From assembly GCA_902523065.1 (NCBI GenBank), contig CABYXZ010000002.1, forward strand, positions 186,001 through 250,000: DNA of 64,000 nucleotides, read 5' to 3'. Made by a program: the position numbers and the translations under genes. The first letter of the stretch is position 1, and each line of letters opens with the position of its first letter. Shown here one piece after another: positions 27,092-36,375 of the stretch. This DNA is from an uncultured Marinoscillum sp. Lineage in GTDB: Bacteria > Bacteroidota > Bacteroidia > Cytophagales > MED-G16. A model generated the notes under the pieces. It ran no database searches, had not been told where the DNA came from, and saw only the letters and a list, made by a program, of their open reading frames with translations.

Positions 27092-27536
27092 TTTGGTTTT
27101 TATATCCTAAGTCATCAATTAAGACATCTTCTTGACAAGAATTAGCTAAAAAATCACACCTTTCATTCTCAGTGTTACCGTCATGGCCTTTAACCCAAAT
27201 CAATTTAACATCATACTTTTTATATAACGGTATAAACATTTTCCACAAGTCTACATTCTGTTTATTCTTGAAATTCTTTTTTTGCCAATTCCAGATCCAT
27301 CCTTTCTCGACTGACTCAACAACATATTTAGAATCTGAATAGATTTTAATCTTGTGTTTATTAGTTTTAACTTCTTCTAAAGCCCTAATCACAGCAAGTA
27401 GTTCCATTCTGTTATTGGTAGTTAATTTATAACCTTGAAATAATTCCTTCCTTTTGTCTTTATAAATCATAACTATACCGTACCCTCCTGGTCCAGGATT
27501 GCCTCTACTTGATCCATCTGTATAAATTTCAATCAT
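27084..27536 (-). CDS. rnhA: Ribonuclease HI
   Basis: The 150-aa enzyme cuts the RNA strand of RNA-DNA hybrids. The four acidic catalytic positions are visible: Asp in EIYTDGSSRGNPGPGGYG, Glu in TNNRMELLAVIRALE, Asp in IYSDSKYVVESV and Asp in NERCDFLAN, plus the His of KGHDGNTENERCD. Length is standard. It overlaps aroQ upstream by 4 bases (ATGA), so it is translated in coupling with it. Its 3' end overlaps the ROK kinase gene by 8 bases. Confidence 0.96.
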   Translation of the reverse strand: MIEIYTDGSSRGNPGPGGYGIVMIYKDKRKELFQGYKLTTNNRMELLAVIRALEEVKTNKHKIKIYSDSKYVVESVEKGWIWNWQKKNFKNKQNVDLWKMFIPLYKKYDVKLIWVKGHDGNTENERCDFLANSCQEDVLIDDLGYKNQTI

Positions 27537-27955
27537 TTTTGAGATAAGAAATAATCAATCGCAAATTCATATCCTTTTAGACCAAGCCCAGAGATTATTC
27601 CCTTACAAACATCACTCAAAAAACTTTTTTTTCTAAAGTCCTCCCGATTAAGAATATTTGAGATGTGAACCTCAATAGCTGGTGAGCTAACAGATGCAAT
27701 AGCATCTCTTAGTGCAACTGAGGTATGTGTAAATCCACCTGCATTAATTATGATTCCTTCATAGGAAAATCCAACTTCCTGTATTTTTTCAATTAATTCA
27801 CCTTCATGATTTGACTGAAAAAATTCCAATTCAACATCTTTAAATTTACTTTTGAGTATACTAAGGTATTCTTCAAAAGAGGTCTCACCATATATTTCTT
27901 TTTCTCGAATACCAAGTAGATTTAAATTTGGACCGTTGATTATAATTAATTTCAT
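27533..27955 (-). CDS. aroQ: 3-dehydroquinate dehydratase, type II
   Basis: This small shikimate-pathway enzyme (140 aa) forms a dodecamer in known members. Signature blocks are IIINGPNLNLLGIREKEIYG (with the catalytic Tyr of EIYG), FFQSNHEGELIEKIQE, GIIINAGGFTHTSVALRDAI (substrate-binding Asn and catalytic His region follow) and AIEVHISNILNREDFRKKSFLS. It is the first gene of an aroQ-rnhA pair and is divergent from xerD across 33 bases. Confidence 0.96.
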   Translation of the reverse strand: MKLIIINGPNLNLLGIREKEIYGETSFEEYLSILKSKFKDVELEFFQSNHEGELIEKIQEVGFSYEGIIINAGGFTHTSVALRDAIASVSSPAIEVHISNILNREDFRKKSFLSDVCKGIISGLGLKGYEFAIDYFLSQK

Positions 27956-27988
27956 GATTGTATAAATTTAATCTAAAAAAAGGATTTT

Positions 27989-28888
27989 ATGTGGGACTAC
28001 GAGGTAAATGAATTTAAAAACTATCTGAAGTTAGAAAGGTCTCTCTCCAATAATTCTATTGACGCCTACCTTCTTGATATAAGAAAGCTTACCTCTTTTA
28101 TATCAGAAAATCACGGCACAAGTCTTTCCATTGAAAATATTAATGTATCAATAATTGAATCTTTTATAAAATATTTATTTAAAAGTGAAAGCTCAACATA
28201 TTCACAAGCAAGAATAGTATCTGGGCTCAAATCTTTTTTTAATTATTTGTTATTAGAAGAAAAGATTGATATTAATCCTATGGAGCTAATTGATGCACCT
28301 AAACTTGTAAGAAAGTTACCTGAAACATTAAGTATTCAAGAGATTGAAATTATAATTAATGCTGTAGACTTAGATTCAAAAGAAGGAATGAGAAATAAGG
28401 CTATATTAGAAACTCTATATAGCTGTGGATTAAGAGTATCAGAGCTTGTAAACCTTAAAGTTCAAAATTTATTTTTGGATATAGGTTTTATTAAAGTATT
28501 GGGAAAGGGTATGAAGGAGAGACTGGTTCCAATTGGCACAAAAGCAGCTGAATGTATAAGTATATACATGAAGGAGTACAGAACAAATTTAAATATTTCT
28601 GAGGGATTTGAGGGTTATCTATTTATTAACAGAAGAGGTAAAAATCTAACCAGAAATATGATTTTTATAATTGTAAAAGATCTTGTAAAAAAAGCAGGTT
28701 TAAACAAAAACATAAGCCCTCACACCTTTAGACATTCATTTGCAACCCATCTCATTGAGGGTGGTGCAGATTTAAGAGCTGTACAAGAAATGTTAGGTCA
28801 TGAGTCAATTACTACAACAGAAATATATACACACTTAAACAAGAATTATTTGAAAGAAGTAGTTAATAAATTTCATCCAAGGAGTTAA
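27989..28888 (+). CDS. xerD: Tyrosine recombinase XerD/XerC type
   Basis: The 299-aa recombinase resolves chromosome dimers at dif with FtsK. An N-terminal SAM-like core-binding domain (about 1-90) precedes the catalytic domain. That domain has Arg in TLYSCGLRVSELVNLK, Lys in the beta hairpin KVLGKGMKERLVPIG, HxxR in SPHTFRHSFATHL, His in MLGHESITTTEIYTHLN, and that final Tyr as nucleophile. It is a standard chromosomal length and lies in a housekeeping context two genes before ftsK, so it is not a mobile-element integrase. XerC versus XerD cannot be separated reliably by eye. Confidence 0.92.
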   Translation: MWDYEVNEFKNYLKLERSLSNNSIDAYLLDIRKLTSFISENHGTSLSIENINVSIIESFIKYLFKSESSTYSQARIVSGLKSFFNYLLLEEKIDINPMELIDAPKLVRKLPETLSIQEIEIIINAVDLDSKEGMRNKAILETLYSCGLRVSELVNLKVQNLFLDIGFIKVLGKGMKERLVPIGTKAAECISIYMKEYRTNLNISEGFEGYLFINRRGKNLTRNMIFIIVKDLVKKAGLNKNISPHTFRHSFATHLIEGGADLRAVQEMLGHESITTTEIYTHLNKNYLKEVVNKFHPRS

Positions 28889-28909
28889 TTCTATGTTTAT
28901 ATTTGCGTG

Positions 28910-29929
28910 ATGTATAAATTACTCATTAGACCAGTTTTTTTCTTATTTAACGCTGAGTTTATACATAATATATCATTATTTCTTGTAAAGGTTTTGTATT
29001 CATTTCCAGGTTTAAAAGGAATTTCTAAAAAACTTTTTTGTTTAGAAAATGAAAAATTATCCATTGAATTTGAAGACTTGAAGTTTAAAAATAGAATTGG
29101 TCTTGCTGCTGGTTTTGACAAAAACGCAAAATATTTAGATGAATTGGAAACATTTGGTTTTAGTCATGTCGAGGTTGGAACAATTACTCCCAAACCTCAA
29201 GAAGGAAACGATAAGCCAAGGTTATTTCGACTTAAAAGTGATAGTGCATTACTAAATAGAATGGGATTTAATAATGACGGTGTAGATATCATTCTTAACC
29301 GACTAAAAAAATATAAAGGTGACATGGTAATTGGTGCAAACATTGGAAAGAATAAAACCACATCCAATGAAAATGCAGTTGAAGATTATCTTTTTTCTTT
29401 TAAAATATTAAGAAATTATGTTGATTATTTTACAGTAAATATTAGTTCACCGAATACCCCTGATTTAAGGAAGTTGCAATCAAAATCAAACCTTGAAACT
29501 TTATTATCTAAAATCCAAATTGAAAATAGTAAAGAAAAAAAAGTACCTCTATTCGTAAAAATTGCTCCTGATTTAGAAGTTAGAGAACTAAAAGATATTA
29601 TTGAGGTTTGCGAAAAAAATAAGATAAATGGAATCATCGCAACTAATACAACTGTCTCAAAACAAAAAATAAAAAATAAAAAAATAGATGAGCTTGGAGA
29701 AGGTGGAATTAGTGGTAAGCCTATTGCTGACGTATCTAACGATGTAATTGCTTTCATCAAGAAAAACTCAAAGTTGAAGATTATTGGAGTTGGCGGAATA
29801 TTCAATTTTTCTGATCTACAAGATAAACTGAATGCCGGAGCCGATATTGTTCAGGTATATACTGGATGGATATATGAAGGTCCTAGTATGATAAAGAGTA
29901 TAAATAAGGCTTTTTTAGAAATAGAATGA
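28910..29929 (+). CDS. pyrD: Dihydroorotate dehydrogenase (quinone), class 2
   Basis: This membrane-associated enzyme oxidises dihydroorotate with FMN and quinone in pyrimidine synthesis. The 339-aa protein has the class 2 N-terminal amphipathic helices (MYKLLIRPVFFLFNAEFIHN) for quinone access. Other blocks are GLAAGFDKNAKYLDEL, FSHVEVGTITPKPQEGNDKPRLFRL, FTVNISSPNTPDLRKLQ (catalytic Ser region) and the FMN phosphate site KIIGVGGIFNFSDLQDKLNAGADIVQVYTG. The ATG at 28910 is preferred to the GTG one codon earlier. A TATATTTG -7-like box lies just upstream (28898-28905) without a good -33 element. It is likely co-transcribed with xerD and ftsK. Confidence 0.95.
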   Translation: MYKLLIRPVFFLFNAEFIHNISLFLVKVLYSFPGLKGISKKLFCLENEKLSIEFEDLKFKNRIGLAAGFDKNAKYLDELETFGFSHVEVGTITPKPQEGNDKPRLFRLKSDSALLNRMGFNNDGVDIILNRLKKYKGDMVIGANIGKNKTTSNENAVEDYLFSFKILRNYVDYFTVNISSPNTPDLRKLQSKSNLETLLSKIQIENSKEKKVPLFVKIAPDLEVRELKDIIEVCEKNKINGIIATNTTVSKQKIKNKKIDELGEGGISGKPIADVSNDVIAFIKKNSKLKIIGVGGIFNFSDLQDKLNAGADIVQVYTGWIYEGPSMIKSINKAFLEIE

Positions 29930-29957
29930 TTAAATTAAAACGTTTAAAATAAATAGA

Positions 29958-32297
29958 ATGGTTGATAGTTCATTTAATTCTGACTACTATGAAGATGATG
30001 AAAACAAAAAATCATTATTAGGAAAATTTAAACTTATTTTTGGGGCATCTTCTTTAGTATTCTCTGTCATAATTTTTTTCTCTTTATTATCTTATTTTTT
30101 CACAGGTTTTGATGATCAAAGTTTAATAAATTCTGGTATATCTTTTTCTACTTTTGGAGAAGAAGCAAAGAACTGGTTAGGTGTTTTAGGTGCATTTACT
30201 GCTCACTACTTTATCTACGTTTTATTTGGAATTTCTTCATTTATTTTAGTTCCTCTTCTTATAACAACTGCATTTAAATTTCTTTTCGGTTTTAAAATCC
30301 TTCCTCTCACAAAAACATTTGTTTTCAGTGTGTTTACTCTTATTTGGGTTTCATCTACTATGGGATTTTTTCTTAATTTATTTCCAGAGAGCTTTATCCT
30401 TAGAAATTATACAGGTGGAATTGGGTATACTCTGGCACTTTTCTTAGATAATCTATTGGGTTATTCATCGATATTAATTTTACTTCTTTCCTTATTCATA
30501 TTCATAGTATTCTTTTTTGATCTTTATTCATTTAATCTTAATTTTTTATCTAAAACCTCAAAAAACAATAATTTAAATTCTGAAGATATAATTGAGGATG
30601 ATGAGGAAATTATTGTGGAAGAGGAAATAGAAGAGGAAATAGAAGAGGAAATAGAAGAGAAAGAATATAATGATGAGGTTAATAATATTCAAAATGATAA
30701 AAATAAAATCAATGAAACCACTGAAAATCAAGATCTTGAATTAAAGGTTGAAAAAACACAAGACGAAAAAACATCAATGTCTAAAATTGGAGATGTATAT
30801 GATCCAGAATTAGATCTTTCAAGTTATAAATACCCAAAAGTTGATCTCTTAAATGAATCAAAAAATGAAAAAATTCAAGTAACTAAGGATGAATTAACCT
30901 CTAATAAAAATAGAATAATTGAGACATTAAAGAACTTTAAAATTGAAATTGCTAAAATCAAAGCTACTATCGGCCCAACAGTTACACTCTATGAGATTGT
31001 TCCAGAAGCTGGAATAAAGATTTCAAAAATTAAGAATCTTGAAGATGATATTGCATTAAGTCTTTCCGCTCTTGGAATAAGGATTATAGCTCCAATTCCT
31101 GGAAAGGGAACAATTGGGATTGAGGTTCCTAATAAAAATCGTGAGATAGTTAGTCTAAGATCAGTAATGAGGACTGAGAAGTTCATTAAAAATGATTTTG
31201 AGTTACCTCTTATCTTAGGTAAAACAATATCTAACGAAGTATTTCTTGCCGATTTAACAAAGATGCCTCACGTCTTAGTTGCAGGTGCCACTGGACAAGG
31301 AAAGTCGGTAGGACTTAATGTCATGCTATCTTCTTTACTATTCAAGAAACATCCTTCTAGCTTAAAATTTGTATTAATTGATCCTAAAAAAGTTGAGTTA
31401 TCTTTATTTAATAAAATAGAAAAACATTTTCTGGCTAAACTTCCTGATGCTGAGGAACCGATTATCACCGAAACTAAAAAAGTTGTACACACATTAAATT
31501 CGTTATGTACAGAGATGGATGTCAGGTACAACCTTCTCAAAGATGCACAGGCAAGAAATTTAAAAGAGTACAATAAAAAATTTATTAGTAGAAAATTAAA
31601 TCCAAATGAAGGTCATAGGTATTTACCTTACATAGTATTAGTTATTGATGAGCTCGCTGATCTAATGATGACTGCAGGAAAAGAGATTGAAAATCCAATT
31701 GCGAGACTAGCTCAGCTCGCAAGAGCAATTGGCATTCATCTGATAGTAGCAACCCAAAGACCATCAGTAAATGTTATTACAGGAGTAATTAAAGCTAATT
31801 TTCCAACTAGAATATCATTTAAGGTAACTTCTAATATGGATTCAAGAACTATATTAGATTCGAAGGGTGCTGAACAACTTGTTGGGATGGGAGATATGCT
31901 TTTTTCACCTGGATCTGATATAATTAGATTACAATGTCCCTTTGTTGATACACCGGAAATTGAAAAAATTTGTGATCATATTGGAACTCAAAGGGGATAT
32001 ACCTCGGCTTATCTTCTGCCAGAATATATTGATGAAAATGAGAAACAGATTGTTGATATTGACTTGAGTGATAGAGATCCATTATTTGAGGATGCAGCGC
32101 GATTAATAGTTAGCTCCCAGACAGGTAGTACTTCATTACTTCAGAGAAAACTAAAACTTGGTTATAATAGAGCTGGAAGGTTGACGGATCAATTGGAAGT
32201 TGCAGGAATAGTTGGTCCTTCTGAGGGTAGTAAGCCAAGACAAGTACTTATCCAGGATGAATATGCATTGGAAAAATTACTTAATGAATTAGGATAA
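29958..32297 (+). CDS. ftsK: DNA translocase FtsK
   Basis: This septum-anchored DNA pump positions dif for XerCD. The 779-aa protein has four transmembrane segments (about 25-47, 72-98, 112-134, 160-185). An acidic linker with EEEI repeats (about 213-236) follows. The motor domain has Walker A HVLVAGATGQGKSVGLNV, KFVLIDPKKVELSLF, Walker B YIVLVIDELADLMM and IVATQRPSVNVITGVIKANFPTRISF. A C-terminal gamma winged helix (LFEDAARLIVSSQTGSTSLLQRKLKLGYNRAGRLTDQL) reads orienting sequences. The linker is short compared with E. coli FtsK. It is followed by lolA after 18 bases. Confidence 0.96.
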   Translation: MVDSSFNSDYYEDDENKKSLLGKFKLIFGASSLVFSVIIFFSLLSYFFTGFDDQSLINSGISFSTFGEEAKNWLGVLGAFTAHYFIYVLFGISSFILVPLLITTAFKFLFGFKILPLTKTFVFSVFTLIWVSSTMGFFLNLFPESFILRNYTGGIGYTLALFLDNLLGYSSILILLLSLFIFIVFFFDLYSFNLNFLSKTSKNNNLNSEDIIEDDEEIIVEEEIEEEIEEEIEEKEYNDEVNNIQNDKNKINETTENQDLELKVEKTQDEKTSMSKIGDVYDPELDLSSYKYPKVDLLNESKNEKIQVTKDELTSNKNRIIETLKNFKIEIAKIKATIGPTVTLYEIVPEAGIKISKIKNLEDDIALSLSALGIRIIAPIPGKGTIGIEVPNKNREIVSLRSVMRTEKFIKNDFELPLILGKTISNEVFLADLTKMPHVLVAGATGQGKSVGLNVMLSSLLFKKHPSSLKFVLIDPKKVELSLFNKIEKHFLAKLPDAEEPIITETKKVVHTLNSLCTEMDVRYNLLKDAQARNLKEYNKKFISRKLNPNEGHRYLPYIVLVIDELADLMMTAGKEIENPIARLAQLARAIGIHLIVATQRPSVNVITGVIKANFPTRISFKVTSNMDSRTILDSKGAEQLVGMGDMLFSPGSDIIRLQCPFVDTPEIEKICDHIGTQRGYTSAYLLPEYIDENEKQIVDIDLSDRDPLFEDAARLIVSSQTGSTSLLQRKLKLGYNRAGRLTDQLEVAGIVGPSEGSKPRQVLIQDEYALEKLLNELG
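30618..30659 (+). repeat. 12-bp tandem repeat in the ftsK linker
   Basis: The unit GAAGAGGAAATA is repeated perfectly 3.5 times and encodes the EEEI linker of FtsK. Because the unit is 12 bp, copy-number change keeps the reading frame and would only lengthen or shorten the acidic linker. Confidence 0.9.
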
Positions 32298-32315
32298 ATT
32301 TATTAATATTGAAGT

Positions 32316-32939
32316 ATGAGACTGATTAATATTTTTTACTGTATATATTTTGTTTCCTTCTTATCACATGCACAAGATGATAAGAAAGCACTAGAATTGT
32401 TGGATGACATGAGTGATAAGTATAAGAAAATGGCAGGTTTTACATCTACATTTACCTACATAATGAACAACCTTTCAGAGAATATTGCTGACTCATTTCA
32501 AGGGAGAATTTCTGTAAAAGAAGAAATGTATGTTCTTTTTGTTGAAGGTCAAAAAATTATCAATGACTCAAAAACTGTGTGGACGTACCTTGAAGAACTT
32601 AACGAAGTTACTATTTCTGATTTTGATCCAGGTGAACAGGAAATATCTTTAAATAATATCTTTGAAATTTATAAATCGGGATTTTCTTATAAGTTTTTAG
32701 GTGAGGAAAATAACTTAAGATTGGTAGAGATTTATCCTGATGATCAAGAGAAATCATACTTTAAGATATTATTTAAGATAGATAAAGCTGGTCTATTATA
32801 TAGCTTTTCGGTATTTGATAAATCGAATAGCACTTTTGTTTATATGATTAATGACTTTAAAGAAGAAGAGTTAGAAAATACTTTATTTACTTTTATTCCT
32901 GAGGATTATCCGGAAATTGAAGTCATAGACTTTAGATAA
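32316..32939 (+). CDS. lolA: Outer-membrane lipoprotein carrier protein LolA-like
   Basis: The 207-aa periplasmic protein has a signal peptide (MRLINIFYCIYFVSFLSHAQ, cleavage after SHA). Its LolA-type half-barrel pattern includes LLDDMSDKYKKMAGFTSTFTYIM, QGRISVKEEMYVLFVEGQKIINDSKTVWTYLEELNEVTI and DPGEQEISLNNIFEIYKSGF. LolA shuttles lipoproteins from the inner to the outer membrane. The Bacteroidota LolA branch is distant from E. coli, but the position after ftsK is common for it. It is 1 base upstream of pyrF. Confidence 0.87.
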   Translation: MRLINIFYCIYFVSFLSHAQDDKKALELLDDMSDKYKKMAGFTSTFTYIMNNLSENIADSFQGRISVKEEMYVLFVEGQKIINDSKTVWTYLEELNEVTISDFDPGEQEISLNNIFEIYKSGFSYKFLGEENNLRLVEIYPDDQEKSYFKILFKIDKAGLLYSFSVFDKSNSTFVYMINDFKEEELENTLFTFIPEDYPEIEVIDFR

Positions 32940-32940
32940 G

Positions 32941-33762
32941 ATGAACTATGATCAAATTTGTGATGAAATAAAAAATAAAAGATCATATCTATGTATTGGT
33001 TTGGATAGTGATTTAGATAAGATTCCAAAGCACCTTTTAAAATATAAAGATCCAATTTTTGAGTTTAACAAACTTGTAGTAGATGCCACAAAAGATATCG
33101 TAATAGCCTATAAACCTAATCTTGCCTTTTATGAGGTATTGGGTTCTGAGGGAATAAAAACACTTCAAAAAACAATAAATTATTTACCTGACAACATATT
33201 TAAGATTGCAGATGCAAAGAGGGGTGATATTGGTAACACTTCAATTATGTATGCCAAAACTTTTTTTGAAACACTCGATTTTGACGCAGTCACATTGTCT
33301 CCTTACATGGGAAAGGATTCTGTTGATCCCTATTTAGATTATAAAAATAAATGGGCTATTATCTTAGCATTAACATCCAATGAAAGTGCAAAAGAGATTC
33401 AACTTATTTCAAGTGATAAGGGTGAAAAATTATACGAGTCAGTTATTAATGATTCACTTAAGTGGTCTAATCCAGAAAACCTGATGTATGTTGTTGGGGC
33501 TAATAGAGAAGAAGATTTATTAAATATTAGAAAAATTATACCTGATAGTTTTATACTTATTCCAGGAGTTGGTGCACAAGGTGGAGACCTAAAAAAAATT
33601 AGTAATGCAGGAATGAATAAAAACTGTGGTATTATGGTAAACGTTTCAAGAAGCATTATTTACAGTGATAAATCTACTAATTTTGAAGAATCGGTTAGAA
33701 AATCAGCATTAAACATTCAAAAGGAAATGGAGCAGATTTTACTTAATAATAAAATTATATGA
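32941..33762 (+). CDS. pyrF: Orotidine-5'-phosphate decarboxylase, type 2
   Basis: The 273-aa enzyme makes UMP from OMP, the last step of de novo pyrimidine synthesis. Family blocks are SYLCIGLDSDLDKIP, IAYKPNLAFYE, the catalytic Lys/Asp array FKIADAKRGDIGNTS and DAVTLSPYMGKDSV. The phosphate-binding end is ILIPGVGAQGGDLKKI ... MVNVSRSIIY. Its length fits the longer type 2 branch. With pyrD in the same run it places two pyrimidine genes around ftsK/lolA. The following gene overlaps by 4 bases (ATGA). Confidence 0.95.
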   Translation: MNYDQICDEIKNKRSYLCIGLDSDLDKIPKHLLKYKDPIFEFNKLVVDATKDIVIAYKPNLAFYEVLGSEGIKTLQKTINYLPDNIFKIADAKRGDIGNTSIMYAKTFFETLDFDAVTLSPYMGKDSVDPYLDYKNKWAIILALTSNESAKEIQLISSDKGEKLYESVINDSLKWSNPENLMYVVGANREEDLLNIRKIIPDSFILIPGVGAQGGDLKKISNAGMNKNCGIMVNVSRSIIYSDKSTNFEESVRKSALNIQKEMEQILLNNKII

Positions 33763-34712
33763 GTCAAAATTATCAGGTATTATTATTTTATTGTTATTCA
33801 AAAATTAAAGATCCTATTAAATTTAGAAGAGATCATCTGAGGTTTTGTATAGAGAATAATATTGTGGGGAGAATTATTATTTCTGATGAGGGTATTAACG
33901 GAACAATTTCTGGTAAAGAAATTGATTGTAAAAGTTATATTGATGAAATAAAGAGACAGAAAACTTTTAATGATATCGATTTTAAAATTGATTCAGTTGA
34001 TAGGAACGTTTTTAAAAAAATTAATGTAAGGATAAAAGATGAAATTGTTAACTCAGGAATAAAAAATAAAAAGATTATACAGAAAAGAGGTAATTATATT
34101 GAACCTTCAGAATTTAAATCAATTCTAGAACAACAGTCTGAAGACGTTTGTATATTAGATGTTAGATCAAGATATGAGTATGAAATAGGAAAATTTAAAA
34201 ATGCAATAACCCTTGATATTGATAATTTTAGAGAGTTTCCCGATGCAATTGATGAAATAGAGACTAAAATAAGTAAAGAAAAAAAAATTATTACATATTG
34301 TACTGGAGGAGTTAAATGTGAAAAAGCAAGCGCTTTTTTAAAAGAAAATGGGTATAAAAATGTGTATCAATTACATGGAGGTATCATAAAGTATGGTATT
34401 GAGGAAAATGGAAAAGACTTTAATGGAAAATGTTATGTTTTTGATAACAGGATTGTAAAGGAAGTCAATAATATTAATCCTAATATAATTAGTAAGTGTT
34501 ATGTTACAGGTAAAAAATCAGATAGGATGGTTAATTGTGCTAATGCAGAATGTAATAAACATATTCCATTAAGTGATGATGGTGCTAAAATTTATAATGG
34601 ATGTTGTTCTGAAAAGTGTTTAAAATCAGATAAAGTCAGAAAATTTGATGGAACAGGTTTTTATCAAAAAAAATTAAATGGATATAATCCTTATCAGGTT
34701 TTAAAGTACTGA
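33759..34712 (+). CDS. trhO: tRNA uridine-34 hydroxylase, rhodanese-related TrhO (YceA)
   Basis: TrhO hydroxylates U34 of some tRNAs in an oxygen-dependent reaction. The 317-aa protein has the N-terminal ferredoxin-like domain (YQVLLFYCYSKIKDPIKFRRDHLRFC ... GRIIISDEGINGTISG) and a rhodanese domain (VCILDVRSRYEYEIGKFKNAI). The catalytic Cys lies in TYCTGGVKCEKASAFLKENGYKNVYQLHGGI. The C-terminal Cys-rich region (CYVTGKKSDRMVNCANAEC ... CCSEKCLKS) resembles a zinc knuckle. It ends the xerD-trhO run and abuts the stop of the convergent acyl-CoA synthetase gene with no gap. Confidence 0.92.
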   Translation: MSQNYQVLLFYCYSKIKDPIKFRRDHLRFCIENNIVGRIIISDEGINGTISGKEIDCKSYIDEIKRQKTFNDIDFKIDSVDRNVFKKINVRIKDEIVNSGIKNKKIIQKRGNYIEPSEFKSILEQQSEDVCILDVRSRYEYEIGKFKNAITLDIDNFREFPDAIDEIETKISKEKKIITYCTGGVKCEKASAFLKENGYKNVYQLHGGIIKYGIEENGKDFNGKCYVFDNRIVKEVNNINPNIISKCYVTGKKSDRMVNCANAECNKHIPLSDDGAKIYNGCCSEKCLKSDKVRKFDGTGFYQKKLNGYNPYQVLKY

Positions 34713-36362
34713 TTATTGAAATAATATTCTTTCCTCTGACTTGTACCAATAATCATAGAATTCTTTATATTTTTTTTCAATAGATGCTCTTTTTATTTTA
34801 AGAGTAGGAGTTAAAATATTATTCTCTATTGACCACGAGTCTTTGAGAACAATTATTTTCTTAATTCTCTCATGTTTTTCCAGAGTATTATTAATTGTGT
34901 CAAGTAATTCATTAAAGTTATTGCTTACTTCTTTGACAATTTTCTTACCCTCACTAAGAATAACAAGAGCAATAGGTTGAGTTAGGTTCTCACCAACAAC
35001 ACAGACCTGCTCAATGAAATTACTCTTACTTAATTTTATTTCTATAGGATTTGGAGCTACATATTTTCCTTTTGATGTTTTAAAAATATCTTTAATTCTT
35101 CCTGTGATTCTTAGGTAACCATCTTCATCAATTAATCCTTTATCTCCTGTATATAAATATCCATTTATGATTGTTTCTTGAGTAAGTTTATTTTCTTTAT
35201 AATAACCCTGCATTATACAATCATTCTTCATAATTATTTCGCCTTCATCAGTTATTTTGACATCTGTATCAGGCATTGCCTTACCCACAGTACCAAATTT
35301 TATATTGCCTGGAAAATTTCCATGAGAACATGCAGAATTTTCTGACATACCGTACGCTTCATAAATTTTTAATCCCAATTTATTAAACCATTCGAGAGTA
35401 GATACAGAAATTGACGCTGCTCCAGTTATACAAATTCTAGACTTATTTAATCCTAGAAGTTTTCTAATTAATTGTGAAAATAAAGAGCCAAGCACAGGTG
35501 TATTTAATATTAATTTTATAATATTTTGAGGAATTATTGACTGAATTTTATTCATGAATTTGGTATAAATTCGAGGAACACCGAAGAATATTGTTGGCTT
35601 ACAATATTTTAAGTTTTTAGGAAAGGTTTCTAAGGTTTCCACAAAAAATATTCTACCCCCAGATAGAATTCCACCGTGTTCAACAAGGGCTCTTTCAGCA
35701 ATATGAGAAAGAGGTAAATACGATATAAATCTATCATTCTCATCAAGCGGAAAGAGAAGATCAAGATTTTTTGTTGCCGTCGCAGCTGCTTTATAGTTTA
35801 ATACAACACCTTTAGGAATTCCAGTTGTTCCTGATGTATAAATAATTGTGATGATATCTTCAATATCTATTGAAGGTAGTATTATCTCATTATTTTGGTT
35901 AGATATGACCTCATCCCATTTATGAAAGTCCGAATCTAAGTTGTAATACCCAAAATCAATTTTTTTAATTTTCTTTGGGATATTAGATTTAATATCATCC
36001 CAATCACTTTTTTCAAGTTTTCCCACAAATAAAAGTTCAGATTCGCTATGGTTCAAGATATATTTTGCTGTATCACCATTTACATTTGCGTATATTGGAA
36101 CTGATATATTTCCACTCATCATAATTGCCAAATCTGCAATTATCCAATGAGCACAATTTTTTGAAAGAATTGCAATTTTAGATTTTTTTGGAAGATTAAG
36201 GCTGTTTATATAGTTACACATTTTACGTGCCTCATTACCAACTCTCTCCCAAGTGAACTCTATGTATTCTCCATCTATAGGTTGCACCAGAAAAGTATCT
36301 TTTCCTTTCTTTTTCTCCCAATTAAGAAAATTTTTGACTGGGGTTTTTAAGGAATTATTCAT
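34713..36362 (-). CDS. Long-chain acyl-CoA synthetase (AMP-forming)
   Basis: The 549-aa enzyme activates fatty acids as acyl-CoA via acyl-AMP. Core motifs are IIYTSGTTGIPKGVVLNYKA (P-loop), YLPLSHIAERALVEHGGILSGG, KIYEAYGMSENSACSHGNFPG (A5), LYTGDKGLIDEDGYLRITGRIKDIFKTSKGKYVAPNPIE (A7-A8) and TLKIKRASIEKKY with the final Lys region. No signal peptide is seen. It lies 13 bases downstream of the GMC/small-subunit pair and shares their strand, so it may be in the same transcript. With the acyl-CoA dehydrogenase at 41994 it suggests fatty-acid turnover. Confidence 0.92.
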   Translation of the reverse strand: MNNSLKTPVKNFLNWEKKKGKDTFLVQPIDGEYIEFTWERVGNEARKMCNYINSLNLPKKSKIAILSKNCAHWIIADLAIMMSGNISVPIYANVNGDTAKYILNHSESELLFVGKLEKSDWDDIKSNIPKKIKKIDFGYYNLDSDFHKWDEVISNQNNEIILPSIDIEDIITIIYTSGTTGIPKGVVLNYKAAATATKNLDLLFPLDENDRFISYLPLSHIAERALVEHGGILSGGRIFFVETLETFPKNLKYCKPTIFFGVPRIYTKFMNKIQSIIPQNIIKLILNTPVLGSLFSQLIRKLLGLNKSRICITGAASISVSTLEWFNKLGLKIYEAYGMSENSACSHGNFPGNIKFGTVGKAMPDTDVKITDEGEIIMKNDCIMQGYYKENKLTQETIINGYLYTGDKGLIDEDGYLRITGRIKDIFKTSKGKYVAPNPIEIKLSKSNFIEQVCVVGENLTQPIALVILSEGKKIVKEVSNNFNELLDTINNTLEKHERIKKIIVLKDSWSIENNILTPTLKIKRASIEKKYKEFYDYWYKSEERILFQ

Positions 36363-36375
36363 AATTTCAAATTTT

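Noticed and set aside
27989..28888. Tyrosine recombinase as a sign of a mobile element
   Set aside because: It is a standard-length Xer protein next to pyrD and ftsK; there are no attachment repeats, no cargo and no change in composition.
30618..30659. Tandem repeat as a possible CRISPR or regulatory array
   Set aside because: Perfect 12-bp units without spacers, in frame within ftsK and encoding an acidic linker.
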